From contig JAQUQP010000001.1 of the NCBI GenBank assembly GCA_028716025.1, positions 4,228 to 68,227 on the forward strand: a stretch of 64,000 nt of DNA, written 5' to 3'. Position 1 is the stretch's first letter. The number at the start of each line of letters is the position of its first letter. Below are positions 9,300-16,892 of the stretch, piece by piece. The position numbers and the translations under genes are program-made. Under the pieces are notes generated by a model. That model did no database searches, was not told the origin of the DNA, and saw nothing but the letters and a program-made list of their open reading frames with translations. The DNA is from a bacterium (GTDB lineage: Bacteria > UBA6262).

Positions 9300-9376
9300 T
9301 CAGGAGACCGGGAAGAGGATATCAGGAAATCAGATTATCAGGTATTTCCCTGATTCCCTGGTACTCTGATATACTG
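9296..9376. repeat. Palindromic word repeat of ATCAGG/CCTGAT units
   Basis: The gap between the convergent larE and HD-GYP genes is filled with repeated ATCAGG or ATCAGA words in the left half (9296-9341) and CCTGAT, CCCTGG and CTGATA words in the right half, forming a long imperfect hairpin without a clean T-run. It could double as a weak bidirectional terminator. Confidence 0.65.
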
Positions 9377-9386
9377 ATAAACGTAT

Positions 9387-10484
9387 TTAAGATTGACTAA
9401 GTACTTGCAAAAATGCTTCAACAACAGCGGCATCAAATTGGGTGCCACTGTATTTTTTTAGTTCAGCTATAGCGATATCTTGACTTAATCCTTTACGATA
9501 AGGACGGTCTGTGACCATAGCATCATAGGTGTCGGCCACACAGAGGATCCTAGCCTCCAAACTGATGGCTTCTCCCTGTAATCCGTCCGGATAACCTCGC
9601 CCGTCTATGCGTTCATGATGATGTTTAATAGCGGCGATTATTCGCGAGGAAAGGCCGATTGGACTTACAATTTTCGCGCTCATCGTCGAATGGCTTTTCA
9701 TTAAAATGTATTCTTCATCAGTTAATTTTCCAGGCTTGTTTAAAACCGCTTCCGGGATCCCGATCTTGCCAACATCATGCAATAAGGCTGCCTGTTTGAT
9801 GACTTCTACGGATTCATCATCCAGATTCATGATATGGGCAATGGAGAGCGCATATTCTCCCACCCGGTCTACATGACCAGCGGTATAGTGGTCTTTGGCA
9901 TTGATCGCCTCGGTCAGGGCATTGATCGCTCCCATAGAGGCGTCCCGTAGTTTTTTAAACATCTGGGCGTTATCGATCGCTACTGCTGCCTGGGAAGCAA
10001 AAATTTCAAAGATGTATTGATTATCCATGTTGAAAAAACCAGTTTCTTTTTGATTAATGGCTTCCATTACTCCAATGATCCTGTTTTTAACTTTTAATGG
10101 CACACAGAGGATGCTTTTTGTCTTGAATTGGGTAGAATCATCGAATTTTGAGGCAAAACGATGGTCTTTGGATACATCATCAATGATCAGGGGCACGCCT
10201 GTTTGAGCCACATATCCGGCAATACCTTCACCTATTTTTACCCGGATCTGTTTGATCTGCTCTCTTTTCTCACCCAAAGCGACATCAAAATATAGTTCCT
10301 GGGAAGTATCATCAAGCAGCATTAAGGAGCTGGCTTCTGAGCATACCACTTTTGACGCCAAGGTCATGATCAGATTCAATAATTTATCCAAGTCCAGAGT
10401 AGAGATAATGATCTTATTCAGCTCTAGTAACATGGATAATTCTTGGACACGTTGTTCTAAGGCATCGAGATCTTTTTGTTCCAT
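9387..10484 (-). CDS. GAF-domain HD-GYP phosphodiesterase (c-di-GMP signalling)
   Basis: A 365-residue protein: short coiled-coil start, GAF sensor domain (about residues 25-165), then an HD-GYP domain with HDVGKIGIPE, MKSHS, KHHHERIDGRGYP. HD-GYP enzymes hydrolyse cyclic di-GMP. The frame is open back to a TTG at 10532, but ATG 10484 is chosen because a promoter (TTGAGG, 17 bp, TATAAT) ends 6 nt upstream of it, so TTG 10532 would lie outside the transcript; no Shine-Dalgarno is present. Divergent from two solute-binding-like genes. Confidence 0.9.
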   Translation of the reverse strand: MEQKDLDALEQRVQELSMLLELNKIIISTLDLDKLLNLIMTLASKVVCSEASSLMLLDDTSQELYFDVALGEKREQIKQIRVKIGEGIAGYVAQTGVPLIIDDVSKDHRFASKFDDSTQFKTKSILCVPLKVKNRIIGVMEAINQKETGFFNMDNQYIFEIFASQAAVAIDNAQMFKKLRDASMGAINALTEAINAKDHYTAGHVDRVGEYALSIAHIMNLDDESVEVIKQAALLHDVGKIGIPEAVLNKPGKLTDEEYILMKSHSTMSAKIVSPIGLSSRIIAAIKHHHERIDGRGYPDGLQGEAISLEARILCVADTYDAMVTDRPYRKGLSQDIAIAELKKYSGTQFDAAVVEAFLQVLSQS

Positions 10485-10490
10485 AACGAT

Positions 10491-10519
10491 ATTATACAAC
10501 AGAGTTAATGAATCCTCAA
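10491..10519 (-). promoter_or_regulatory. Sigma70-like promoter of the HD-GYP gene, predicted leaderless
   Basis: On the minus strand: -35 TTGAGG (10519-10514), 17-bp spacer, -10 TATAAT (10496-10491), then only six bases (ATCGTT) before the ATG at 10484. Transcription would start at or next to the start codon. Confidence 0.6.
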
Positions 10520-10526
10520 GAATTTC

Positions 10527-10555
10527 TTGCAAAATGTTTGTCTTTGGGATATAGT
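10527..10555 (+). promoter_or_regulatory. Sigma70-like promoter of the solute-binding-like pair
   Basis: -35 TTGCAA (10527-10532), 17-bp spacer, -10 TATAGT (10550-10555); predicted start near 10562, giving a 35-nt leader with the SD AGAGGAT before ATG 10597. The -35 lies back to back with the divergent HD-GYP promoter, so one regulator could act on both. Confidence 0.6.
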
Positions 10556-10596
10556 AAAAACATTCCCAGCAAATATATTATCTCCAGAGGATACCC

Positions 10597-11850
10597 ATGA
10601 ATAAAGCAATTATCAATGTGTGGCTAATGCAAGAACATGAGCACTTATTTAAAAATACCATTGTGCCTGAATTCAAGCAATTACACCCGGATATCGATTT
10701 GATCTTAACCACAACCAGCTGGCATTTTTTATGGGATAAAGTGGTTATGTTCTCTAAAAGAAAACAAGGTCCGGATGTCCTGCAGATTGGCAGTACTTGG
10801 AATGGCGTTCTGGCGGAAATAGGAGCATTGAAGGACATTACGGTAAACTTGGCTAATATCGGAGGATTGGATATTTTTATCAAAGAAGCGGCTAAAACTT
10901 GCATTTTCCCGGAAACAGGCCATGTTTCCTCAGTCCCCTGGTATTTGGATACCAGAGCATTGTTTTATCGCAAAGAGATATTGGATATTCATGGTTTTAC
11001 CGCGCATGATATAAGTAGCCTGGAAGGATTGGAAAAAGTTTGCGCAACGGTGCACAATTTCAAAGCTGGAGACAGGACAGTAGCTGCTTTCGGGCTATCC
11101 GGACAAAAAGATGCCCAATTGGTTCATTCTTTGGCTCCCTGGATCTGGAATAACGGTGGAGATTTTATGACTCCTGACGGGAAAAAAGTCAGTTTTAACG
11201 CGCCCGCGGCTTTACAAGGACTGGAAGCATACTTTAATTTTATTAATACTTATTGTGACAAAGCTTCGATCATGCAAAGTTATGAAACCTTCCTGGATAG
11301 TTTTTTCCGCAAGGGAAATTTTTGTCTGGCTTATACCGGCCCCTGGGTAAATAATACCTATCTTAATCCCAAGCATGAGTCCTATAATCGCATCAGTAGC
11401 CATATCGAAGCGGCGTTAATGTCCGGCGGCCCGGGAGGAAGGTTCACATTTTTAGGAGGTAGTAACCTAGCTATTTCAGAATTTTCCAAACACCCGAATG
11501 AAGCCTGGGAATTGGTCAAGTTCCTGGCCCAATTGCCGGTACAGGAAAAATTCTGTGCTGTTAATCATCAACTGCCAAGTCTAAACGATGCGTACAAACC
11601 CAAAGTTGGCATAGATAACAGTCCGCAAAAAATATTCCGGGATGCTGTCCAGCATGGCCGGAGTTTGCCTAATAGTCCTAATTGGGCGCAGATCGAAGAT
11701 ATTCTGATAGAATACGTCCATCGGGTATTGGTCAGTATTGCCGAAGGTATATATACGGTAGACCTGCTGCGGGAAAGCATCCAGGAAGCAGCCGCTAAGA
11801 GTGCGATGCTTTTAGCGCAGGAAGAACAATGGCGTAAGGAGAAAAATTGA
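10597..11850 (+). CDS. Family 1 solute-binding-like protein without signal peptide (paralogue 1)
   Basis: A 417-residue protein with the fold features of family 1 ABC sugar-binding proteins (N-terminal VW, TTTSW, QGPDVLQIGSTW, a hinge FLGGSNLAIS, and C-terminal helices). Unlike secreted members it begins MNKAIINVWL directly at the mature-type strand: no hydrophobic signal or lipobox exists, and the RBS fixes the start. No permease or ATPase gene is adjacent. It is therefore predicted to be cytoplasmic. It overlaps a 411-residue paralogue by four bases. A ligand sensor working with the divergent HD-GYP protein is conceivable but is inference. Confidence 0.8.
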   Translation: MNKAIINVWLMQEHEHLFKNTIVPEFKQLHPDIDLILTTTSWHFLWDKVVMFSKRKQGPDVLQIGSTWNGVLAEIGALKDITVNLANIGGLDIFIKEAAKTCIFPETGHVSSVPWYLDTRALFYRKEILDIHGFTAHDISSLEGLEKVCATVHNFKAGDRTVAAFGLSGQKDAQLVHSLAPWIWNNGGDFMTPDGKKVSFNAPAALQGLEAYFNFINTYCDKASIMQSYETFLDSFFRKGNFCLAYTGPWVNNTYLNPKHESYNRISSHIEAALMSGGPGGRFTFLGGSNLAISEFSKHPNEAWELVKFLAQLPVQEKFCAVNHQLPSLNDAYKPKVGIDNSPQKIFRDAVQHGRSLPNSPNWAQIEDILIEYVHRVLVSIAEGIYTVDLLRESIQEAAAKSAMLLAQEEQWRKEKN

Positions 11851-13082
11851 CAAGAGCGGTTATCAGCGTCTGGTTGACTCATGAGCATGAACAACTGGTG
11901 CGCAATACAATTGTGCCGGATTTTAAGAAGAAATATCCTTCCATTGACGTGGCAGTGACGACAACCGGTTGGCGTTTCTTATGGGAAAAGGTAGCTATGT
12001 TTTCCAAGAAGAAACAAGGGCCGGATGTGCTGCAATTCGGCAGTACCTGGAATGGGGCTTTGTCCCAGTTAGGGGCTTTACGTGATATTACCAGCCAAGT
12101 CAATAAAATGGGCGGCCTGAATAGTTTTGTGCCAGCTAGTGCCAGGCTGTGTACTTTTCCCGGCAGCAATAAGATTTCCTCTGTGCCCTGGTATGTGGAT
12201 GTGCGGGCTTTGTATTTCCGCAAAGATGTACTGGATGAACATTTAGTAGCCAGCCGTGATCTGGAAACATTGGACGATCTGATCCGAATATGTGAAAAAG
12301 TACATAATACCAGGATAGACAATAAAGAAGTTGCGGCTTTTGGCGTGTTTGGCAGCAAGGATTCCCAAATTGTACATAATATTGCCCCCTGGATCTGGAA
12401 TTATGGCGGTCACTTTTTACGCGCAGATGGGAAAGAAGCCGCTTTTCATGAACCAGCGGCGTTAAAGGGGTTGGAGATCTATTTTAACCTGATCAATATT
12501 TACAGCAAGCCAGACCTGTTGGGGCAGAATTATGATGCTTTTGTCGATGCTTACGCGGTCAAAGGAGAATACACCTTTGCCTACTTAGGTCCCTGGTTGA
12601 ATAACACGCACCTTAATCCAAAATCTCCAACATATAATAAAATAAGCGCTAGTATTCATCCTTTAGTCATGCCGTCAGGTACAGCCGGGCGTTTCACCTT
12701 TATGGGTGGCAGTAATTTAGCGATTTCTTCTTTTGCTCATCATCCTGACGAAGCCTGGTCTTTTATTGAATTTCTTATGCAGCGCAAAGTTCAGGAACAA
12801 TTCTGTGCCGCTAATAATCAGCTGCCTAGTTTATTGGACTGCTATACGCCTACCTTCCTTATGGATACAACGCGTAATAAGGTATTTAAAGAGTCAGTGC
12901 GTTACGGGAGAGGTTTCCCGAATAGTCCTTGCTGGGCACCGATCGAAGATATCCTGATCGATTACGTCTATGATATTTTTATAGCTATCAGATCGAAAAG
13001 TTATTCGAAACAAGTATTAAAAGAAAAAACTGAAGAAGCAGCCATGAAATGTAATGCCATTCTCAAAAATCATAATATTTAA
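11847..13082 (+). CDS. Family 1 solute-binding-like protein without signal peptide (paralogue 2)
   Basis: A 411-residue tandem paralogue of the preceding gene, with the same landmarks (VW start, TTTGW, QGPDVLQFGSTWNG, VPWYVDVRALYFRK, FMGGSNLAIS, PNSPCWAPIEDIL). It too lacks a signal peptide. The start is TTG inside TTGA, overlapping the upstream stop, with AAGGAG 5 nt before it. The two copies are clearly diverged, so the duplication is not recent. Function unknown beyond probable carbohydrate or small-molecule binding. Confidence 0.8.
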   Translation: MTRAVISVWLTHEHEQLVRNTIVPDFKKKYPSIDVAVTTTGWRFLWEKVAMFSKKKQGPDVLQFGSTWNGALSQLGALRDITSQVNKMGGLNSFVPASARLCTFPGSNKISSVPWYVDVRALYFRKDVLDEHLVASRDLETLDDLIRICEKVHNTRIDNKEVAAFGVFGSKDSQIVHNIAPWIWNYGGHFLRADGKEAAFHEPAALKGLEIYFNLINIYSKPDLLGQNYDAFVDAYAVKGEYTFAYLGPWLNNTHLNPKSPTYNKISASIHPLVMPSGTAGRFTFMGGSNLAISSFAHHPDEAWSFIEFLMQRKVQEQFCAANNQLPSLLDCYTPTFLMDTTRNKVFKESVRYGRGFPNSPCWAPIEDILIDYVYDIFIAIRSKSYSKQVLKEKTEEAAMKCNAILKNHNI

Positions 13083-13096
13083 GCCAGGAGGTAGAT

Positions 13097-13660
13097 ATGA
13101 CCAGGGATTATACAAAAATACTATCCTTAGCTTGCTTTGTGGTTATGCTGGCCGGGTGCGGGGGCGTGCAGTTGCAGGTTATGCCTAAAGAAAAATTATC
13201 TGCTAGTATTAAGACTATTGCTATCCTGGAATTTGCTGATGTGCGGCAAGCCAAGGAAAAAGAGGCCCACGACAACCCCGCCCCGATTATTCAGGAAAAA
13301 ATAATCAGTGCGTTAGTTAATCAGGGTATGTTTCGCGTGATCGAGCGTCAGCAACTGGAAAAAATTATAGCCGAACAAAAATTACAAATGTCCGGATTGA
13401 TCGATAATAGCAGCGCGGTTGAGATCGGAAAAATACTGGGAGCAGATGGCATTATGGTCGGCAGTATCACTGAATATGGGCGTACTATCTATCCCAAAGC
13501 GAGATTAACCGTTAATGTACGGGTGATCGAGGTTAAAACCGGCCTGATCAAATGGGCTACGGAAATAAAAGGGCGAAAAGCTAATTATGCTTACCCCATA
13601 GAATTATTGAAAGATATTATTGATGAGACAGTGGCCAAAATAGTCGCGCAAATACAATAA
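13097..13660 (+). CDS. CsgG/TolB-N-like lipoprotein
   Basis: A 187-residue protein with a lipoprotein signal (lipobox LAGC, Cys21) and a CsgG-type domain: IKTIAILEFAD, then RVIERQQLEKIIAEQKL, GKILGADGIMVGSITEYG and a final strand with LIKWATEIKG. CsgG itself forms the curli secretion pore; short relatives like this are widespread outer-membrane lipoproteins of uncertain role. SD AGGAGG. It is followed by a bidirectional terminator and faces FlgT- and LPP20-like lipoprotein genes. Confidence 0.82.
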   Translation: MTRDYTKILSLACFVVMLAGCGGVQLQVMPKEKLSASIKTIAILEFADVRQAKEKEAHDNPAPIIQEKIISALVNQGMFRVIERQQLEKIIAEQKLQMSGLIDNSSAVEIGKILGADGIMVGSITEYGRTIYPKARLTVNVRVIEVKTGLIKWATEIKGRKANYAYPIELLKDIIDETVAKIVAQIQ

Positions 13661-13663
13661 AAG

Positions 13664-13771
13664 CTGCTGAATGCTAAATGCTGAAGGCTGAATAAAAGAG
13701 CAATAAAAAACAGGTTCTGATTTTCAGAACCTGTTTTTCTTTTAGCTTCCAGCATCCAGCTTCTAGCAGTT
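13664..13771. repeat. Palindromic word repeat of GCTGAATGCT units flanking a terminator
   Basis: Left arm GCTGCTGAATGCTAAATGCT followed by GAAGGCTGAA; right arm GCTTCCAGCATCCAGCTTCT, its approximate complement. The terminator hairpin sits at the tip of this larger palindrome, between two convergent genes. Confidence 0.65.
13705..13738. terminator. Bidirectional intrinsic terminator
   Basis: Perfect 10-bp stem CAGGTTCTGA (13711-13720) with TCAGAACCTG (13724-13733), loop TTT, an A-run on the left and a T-run on the right. It would end transcription from the CsgG-like gene (+) and the FlgT-like gene (-). Confidence 0.9.
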
Positions 13772-13772
13772 C

Positions 13773-14942
13773 TTACTGTATTTCCGCGGTTATGCTGCTG
13801 TTGGTTACAGCGGTTACTTTTACTTTTAGTCCTTCAATTTTGGTTTCCAGTTTTTGGGCGATGGCAGAGATATTCTCTATTTCTGATCCCACCTTAATAT
13901 CAGCAGATCCATTGGCAAAGCTTTCCGTTTGCGTATATTTGACTTCGATCATGTTCTGCAAGCCTTTAATGACTGTGTTCAGCTGGTTTAGAGTAGCGAC
14001 ATTCTTGACGCTGAGCGAAACAAAATTAAATGTTTTCAAGCGTTGATCCAACACTCTGGTCAGGTCTTCAGCCGCGACTGCGGCAGCGCGTTTCAGGGAT
14101 TCCCTGCTCGCTGCTTCGCGGGTAGTGCTTACACCGCCGCTGGAAAAAGAATTACTGTAGATCAAGACTGATTGTTTGATCTTAAGGACTTTAAAACTTA
14201 TAGACGCTCGATACGAAATCATGCCGTTCAATCCCTGGTCTGTGTTAAAGGAGGAGGTGGCATTGCCGGTGATAAGAATATCGGCTTTGATCATTTCCCC
14301 AACTTTTTTTTGCTGTTCCAGGTTACTGAGAAAATTATCAGCATTCAGGTTTTTCGCGGCGGTGGCGATCTCATTGATATCTATTACTTTATATTGCAAA
14401 CCCAGTAGCTTGTCCGCCAGGATCATTTCGCTGACGCTGTCAGTATCAGGCACCCCGTCGATCCGGTCCATGATCACTACCCCTATACGCAGGTTTGACG
14501 TAGTAGGGGCGGGGGGAGCTAGCAAACCTAGAATATTAAGATCTTTATTAACCGCCTCAATTTTAACCAAAGCTTCAATTTTGGTCTTATAAAAATCGCC
14601 TTCCCGCCCTTCGCTGAGGATCTTATATTTTTTTATGTAGCCATTGGTTTTAGAAAGGATCTGCTGGTCTACCATGATCGCTTTTTCTACCTTGGTAGCG
14701 GCATTTACATATACGCCTACGGTCATCTCCACGGCGTTCCGTTGCGCTTCACCTAAGGCGCGTTTCTTGGCATCCAGAATATCATTATTGATCACTGCCG
14801 CCAGGCCTTCAGCCTGTACCACTTCAGTAATTTCTTTTTCTTCCTTGCTCTTGTTGGCTACGTCTTTAATATTTGGCCGACTAGTGGCGCAGGCGCATAA
14901 AAACAGGCTGGCTGATAATACCACGCAAATTACTTTTTTCAA
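13773..14942 (-). CDS. FlgT-like outer-membrane lipoprotein
   Basis: A 389-residue lipoprotein (signal LKKVICVVLSASLFLCAC). Residues about 40-125 resemble the FlgT N-terminal domain (DAKKRALGEAQRNAVEM, TNGYIKKYKIL); the middle third (LRIGVVIMD to KADILITGNATSS) resembles the TolB-N/CsgG fold seen in FlgT's middle domain. FlgT builds the outer ring around polar flagellar motors in Vibrio. No flagellar gene is in the window. The start is TTG 14942, 7 nt after an AAGGAGG; the longer frame to 14978 lacks an RBS. Confidence 0.75.
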   Translation of the reverse strand: MKKVICVVLSASLFLCACATSRPNIKDVANKSKEEKEITEVVQAEGLAAVINNDILDAKKRALGEAQRNAVEMTVGVYVNAATKVEKAIMVDQQILSKTNGYIKKYKILSEGREGDFYKTKIEALVKIEAVNKDLNILGLLAPPAPTTSNLRIGVVIMDRIDGVPDTDSVSEMILADKLLGLQYKVIDINEIATAAKNLNADNFLSNLEQQKKVGEMIKADILITGNATSSFNTDQGLNGMISYRASISFKVLKIKQSVLIYSNSFSSGGVSTTREAASRESLKRAAAVAAEDLTRVLDQRLKTFNFVSLSVKNVATLNQLNTVIKGLQNMIEVKYTQTESFANGSADIKVGSEIENISAIAQKLETKIEGLKVKVTAVTNSSITAEIQ

Positions 14943-14982
14943 ATTAGGCCTCCTTAGTGTAGTAGGACTACACCACACTATC

Positions 14983-15429
14983 CTACTTAAAGCTCATCTT
15001 GGTCATTTGTGCCAGTCTTTTCTTAGAGAGACGCAGAGTTATAATACAACCGTCATCAGCAGTCCATTCAGTTTTAATAACTTCTGCTCCTTTGACCGAT
15101 TCGTTAACCCGGGCGGAGATACTGGAATCTTTTTCCATGGCTTGGGAGACAGTGATACCGCCTTCAATTTGTAATCCCTTTATAATCCCGACCATTTCAT
15201 ATTGGGCCATGGTAATAGCAGCAGTGCGGCTAGTGGCCATTTTCTGCGTCTTGTTGTCCATCTTCTGGTCAGCGGCTCCGATGCCGATAGTTTGGATAAA
15301 ATCATTATCCTGTATTTCGCCATCCATGGTTTTCTTTAGTTCCCCACCTTTAGTATGGGTTTGAACGCCACTACAAGCGTTCATTAATAAAAAGCTTAAC
15401 CCCAGTAATATAACCAGCGCTTTCTTCAT
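14983..15429 (-). CDS. LPP20/FlgP-family lipoprotein
   Basis: A 148-residue lipoprotein (lipobox MNAC, Cys19). The body shows the LPP20 pattern: IGIGAA, a helix with TSRTAAITMAQYEMVGIIKG, and ISARVNESVKGAEVIKTEW. FlgP of Vibrio and Campylobacter belongs here. SD AAGGAGG before ATG. It precedes the FlgT-like gene by 40 nt on the same strand, repeating the flgP-flgT association of polar flagellates, but the wider role here is unknown. Confidence 0.8.
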   Translation of the reverse strand: MKKALVILLGLSFLLMNACSGVQTHTKGGELKKTMDGEIQDNDFIQTIGIGAADQKMDNKTQKMATSRTAAITMAQYEMVGIIKGLQIEGGITVSQAMEKDSSISARVNESVKGAEVIKTEWTADDGCIITLRLSKKRLAQMTKMSFK

Positions 15430-15471
15430 ACGAACCTCCTTAATTAAAATACAGGTACTTTTTCTGTTTCT

Positions 15472-15500
15472 ATTTTACTCCCGGTGTAAGGTGTTGTCAA
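15472..15500 (-). promoter_or_regulatory. Sigma70-like promoter for the LPP20/FlgT-like pair
   Basis: Minus strand: -35 TTGACA (15500-15495), 17-bp spacer, -10 TAAAAT (15477-15472), about 36 nt before the SD and ATG of the LPP20 gene. Confidence 0.75.
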
Positions 15501-15545
15501 TATGAAAACAGACAGTTATTACTGGTGTCCCTGCCTGCCGATGTA

Positions 15546-16757
15546 TCAGTGGCGGGTGAAGTCTGGTGTCTGGAGACTTTGGCTAAGCTGTTGGAGCCTT
15601 TCCTTTTTTATTTGTTCAAATTGGGTCATGAGTGGTCTAGGAATAGAAGAAGCCTCTGGCAGCTTAAGGGCCAGGAAATTGATAAATTGACGCCCCTGCA
15701 TGAGACGAAAGTCCAAGTGCGGACCGGTGGAAAGCCCGCTGGAGCCAACGTATCCGACGACTTGTCCCCGTGATACTCTGGTCCCGCTCCTTATTCCCTT
15801 AGCGTATTTGCTAAGGTGGCCGTAGGTAGAAGTATAACCATTAGGATGCCGTATTTTGATAAACCGCCCAAAGCCGCCTTCCCAACCGGCAAAAAGAACA
15901 GTGCCATCCCCAATTGTCGCTACCGGAGTGCCAGTGGGAGCAGAGTAGTCTATACCCAGATGGGGACGGTAGATCTTCAGGATCGGGTGCCACCGGCGAC
16001 GGGTAAAAAAAGAAGAAATACGGCGGTAATTCAATGGTGACCGCAGGAAGGCTTTACGCAGGGATTTACCATCGGCAGAATAATAGTCCTTGTGCCCGGA
16101 GTTTTCTTCAAAAAAGACAGCCAGGTGCTCTTGCCCGCTGTTGATATAACGGGCAGCAAGGATTTGGCCATTCTTGACAAACTTGCCATTAGCATAATAT
16201 TTTTCATACACTACAGCAAAGGTATCATCAATGCGCGGATCGGTTAAAAAGTCTATTTCATAACTAAAAATATCGGCGAAGCCCATGACCAGTTCCGGGG
16301 ATTCTCCAGAACTTGTCATTGCTTCATAAAGATTGGTTTTAATGGAGCCCTGTATAGTGGCTGTCTTTTTTTCTAAGGGGAGGTCTACTTTATTGACCAG
16401 ATAGTTTTGCTGGTTATCCAGAGATATCTCATATTTGGTAACCGGGTTGGCATGATAGACAAATTTGCTAAAAGAGCCGGTATCTTTTAAAGTGGTTATC
16501 TCATATATATCGCCTGCTTTGCATTTGCGTAGGTCAACAATAGTACCCATCGCTTTTATGATCGATCTCACTTGGATGTCGGTCAAGGCTGTCTCTCCCA
16601 ATGAACTGCTCAGGGTATCGCCTTCACCTAAGGTATAGGTTTGAGTTTGCAAGGGAGGATGCTTCCGCTGATAATCAAGATGAGACCAATACGCAATGCC
16701 TGCTCCGATAACTATTAAAACCACTACCAGTAGTATGATCAATAGTTTTTTATTCAT
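15546..16757 (-). CDS. Membrane-anchored M23 (LytM-type) peptidoglycan endopeptidase
   Basis: A 403-residue protein: N-terminal signal anchor, a GEGDTLSSSLGE segment (about residues 46-57) resembling the opening of LysM/OapA-type domains, a CsgG-unrelated beta region, and a C-terminal M23 domain with HLGIDYSAPTGTPV, YGHLSKYA and GPHLDFRL giving the H-x3-D and H-x-H zinc ligands. It cuts peptide cross-links in the wall, or activates amidases. ATG 16757 is preferred over TTG 16793, because that TTG is the first triplet of a TTGACA -35 box. Confidence 0.9.
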   Translation of the reverse strand: MNKKLLIILLVVVLIVIGAGIAYWSHLDYQRKHPPLQTQTYTLGEGDTLSSSLGETALTDIQVRSIIKAMGTIVDLRKCKAGDIYEITTLKDTGSFSKFVYHANPVTKYEISLDNQQNYLVNKVDLPLEKKTATIQGSIKTNLYEAMTSSGESPELVMGFADIFSYEIDFLTDPRIDDTFAVVYEKYYANGKFVKNGQILAARYINSGQEHLAVFFEENSGHKDYYSADGKSLRKAFLRSPLNYRRISSFFTRRRWHPILKIYRPHLGIDYSAPTGTPVATIGDGTVLFAGWEGGFGRFIKIRHPNGYTSTYGHLSKYAKGIRSGTRVSRGQVVGYVGSSGLSTGPHLDFRLMQGRQFINFLALKLPEASSIPRPLMTQFEQIKKERLQQLSQSLQTPDFTRH

Positions 16758-16764
16758 AAAACTA

Positions 16765-16793
16765 TATGTATATTTTCTTTTGCTTTTTGTCAA
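16765..16793 (-). promoter_or_regulatory. Sigma70-like promoter of the M23 gene, predicted leaderless
   Basis: Minus strand: consensus -35 TTGACA (16793-16788), 17-bp spacer, -10 TACATA (16770-16765), then 7 nt to ATG 16757. The predicted +1 is the A of the start codon. No SD is present. Confidence 0.65.
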
Positions 16794-16802
16794 ATAAAAA
16801 GA

Positions 16803-16831
16803 TAGACAAATATTTTTAATGTTGCTATAAT
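16803..16831 (+). promoter_or_regulatory. Sigma70-like promoter of the beta-propeller gene
   Basis: -35 TAGACA (16803-16808), 17-bp spacer, -10 TATAAT (16826-16831). Divergent from the M23 promoter, with only nine bases between the two -35 boxes. Confidence 0.65.
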
Positions 16832-16892
16832 TTATAACATAAGAGATGAAAATGGATGCTAATTTGTAAAAATAGGAAAGCTGGAGGGCGCG

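Noticed and set aside
9296..9376. CRISPR array
   Set aside because: The repeated words are only 6 nt, irregularly spaced and arranged as a palindrome, with no spacers or cas genes.
10484..10532. TTG start at 10532 for the HD-GYP protein
   Set aside because: No RBS, and the promoter box TATAAT would fall within the coding region.
16757..16793. Longer start (TTG 16793) for the M23 peptidase
   Set aside because: The TTG is the beginning of a TTGACA -35 box; a transcript starting at the predicted +1 would not include it.
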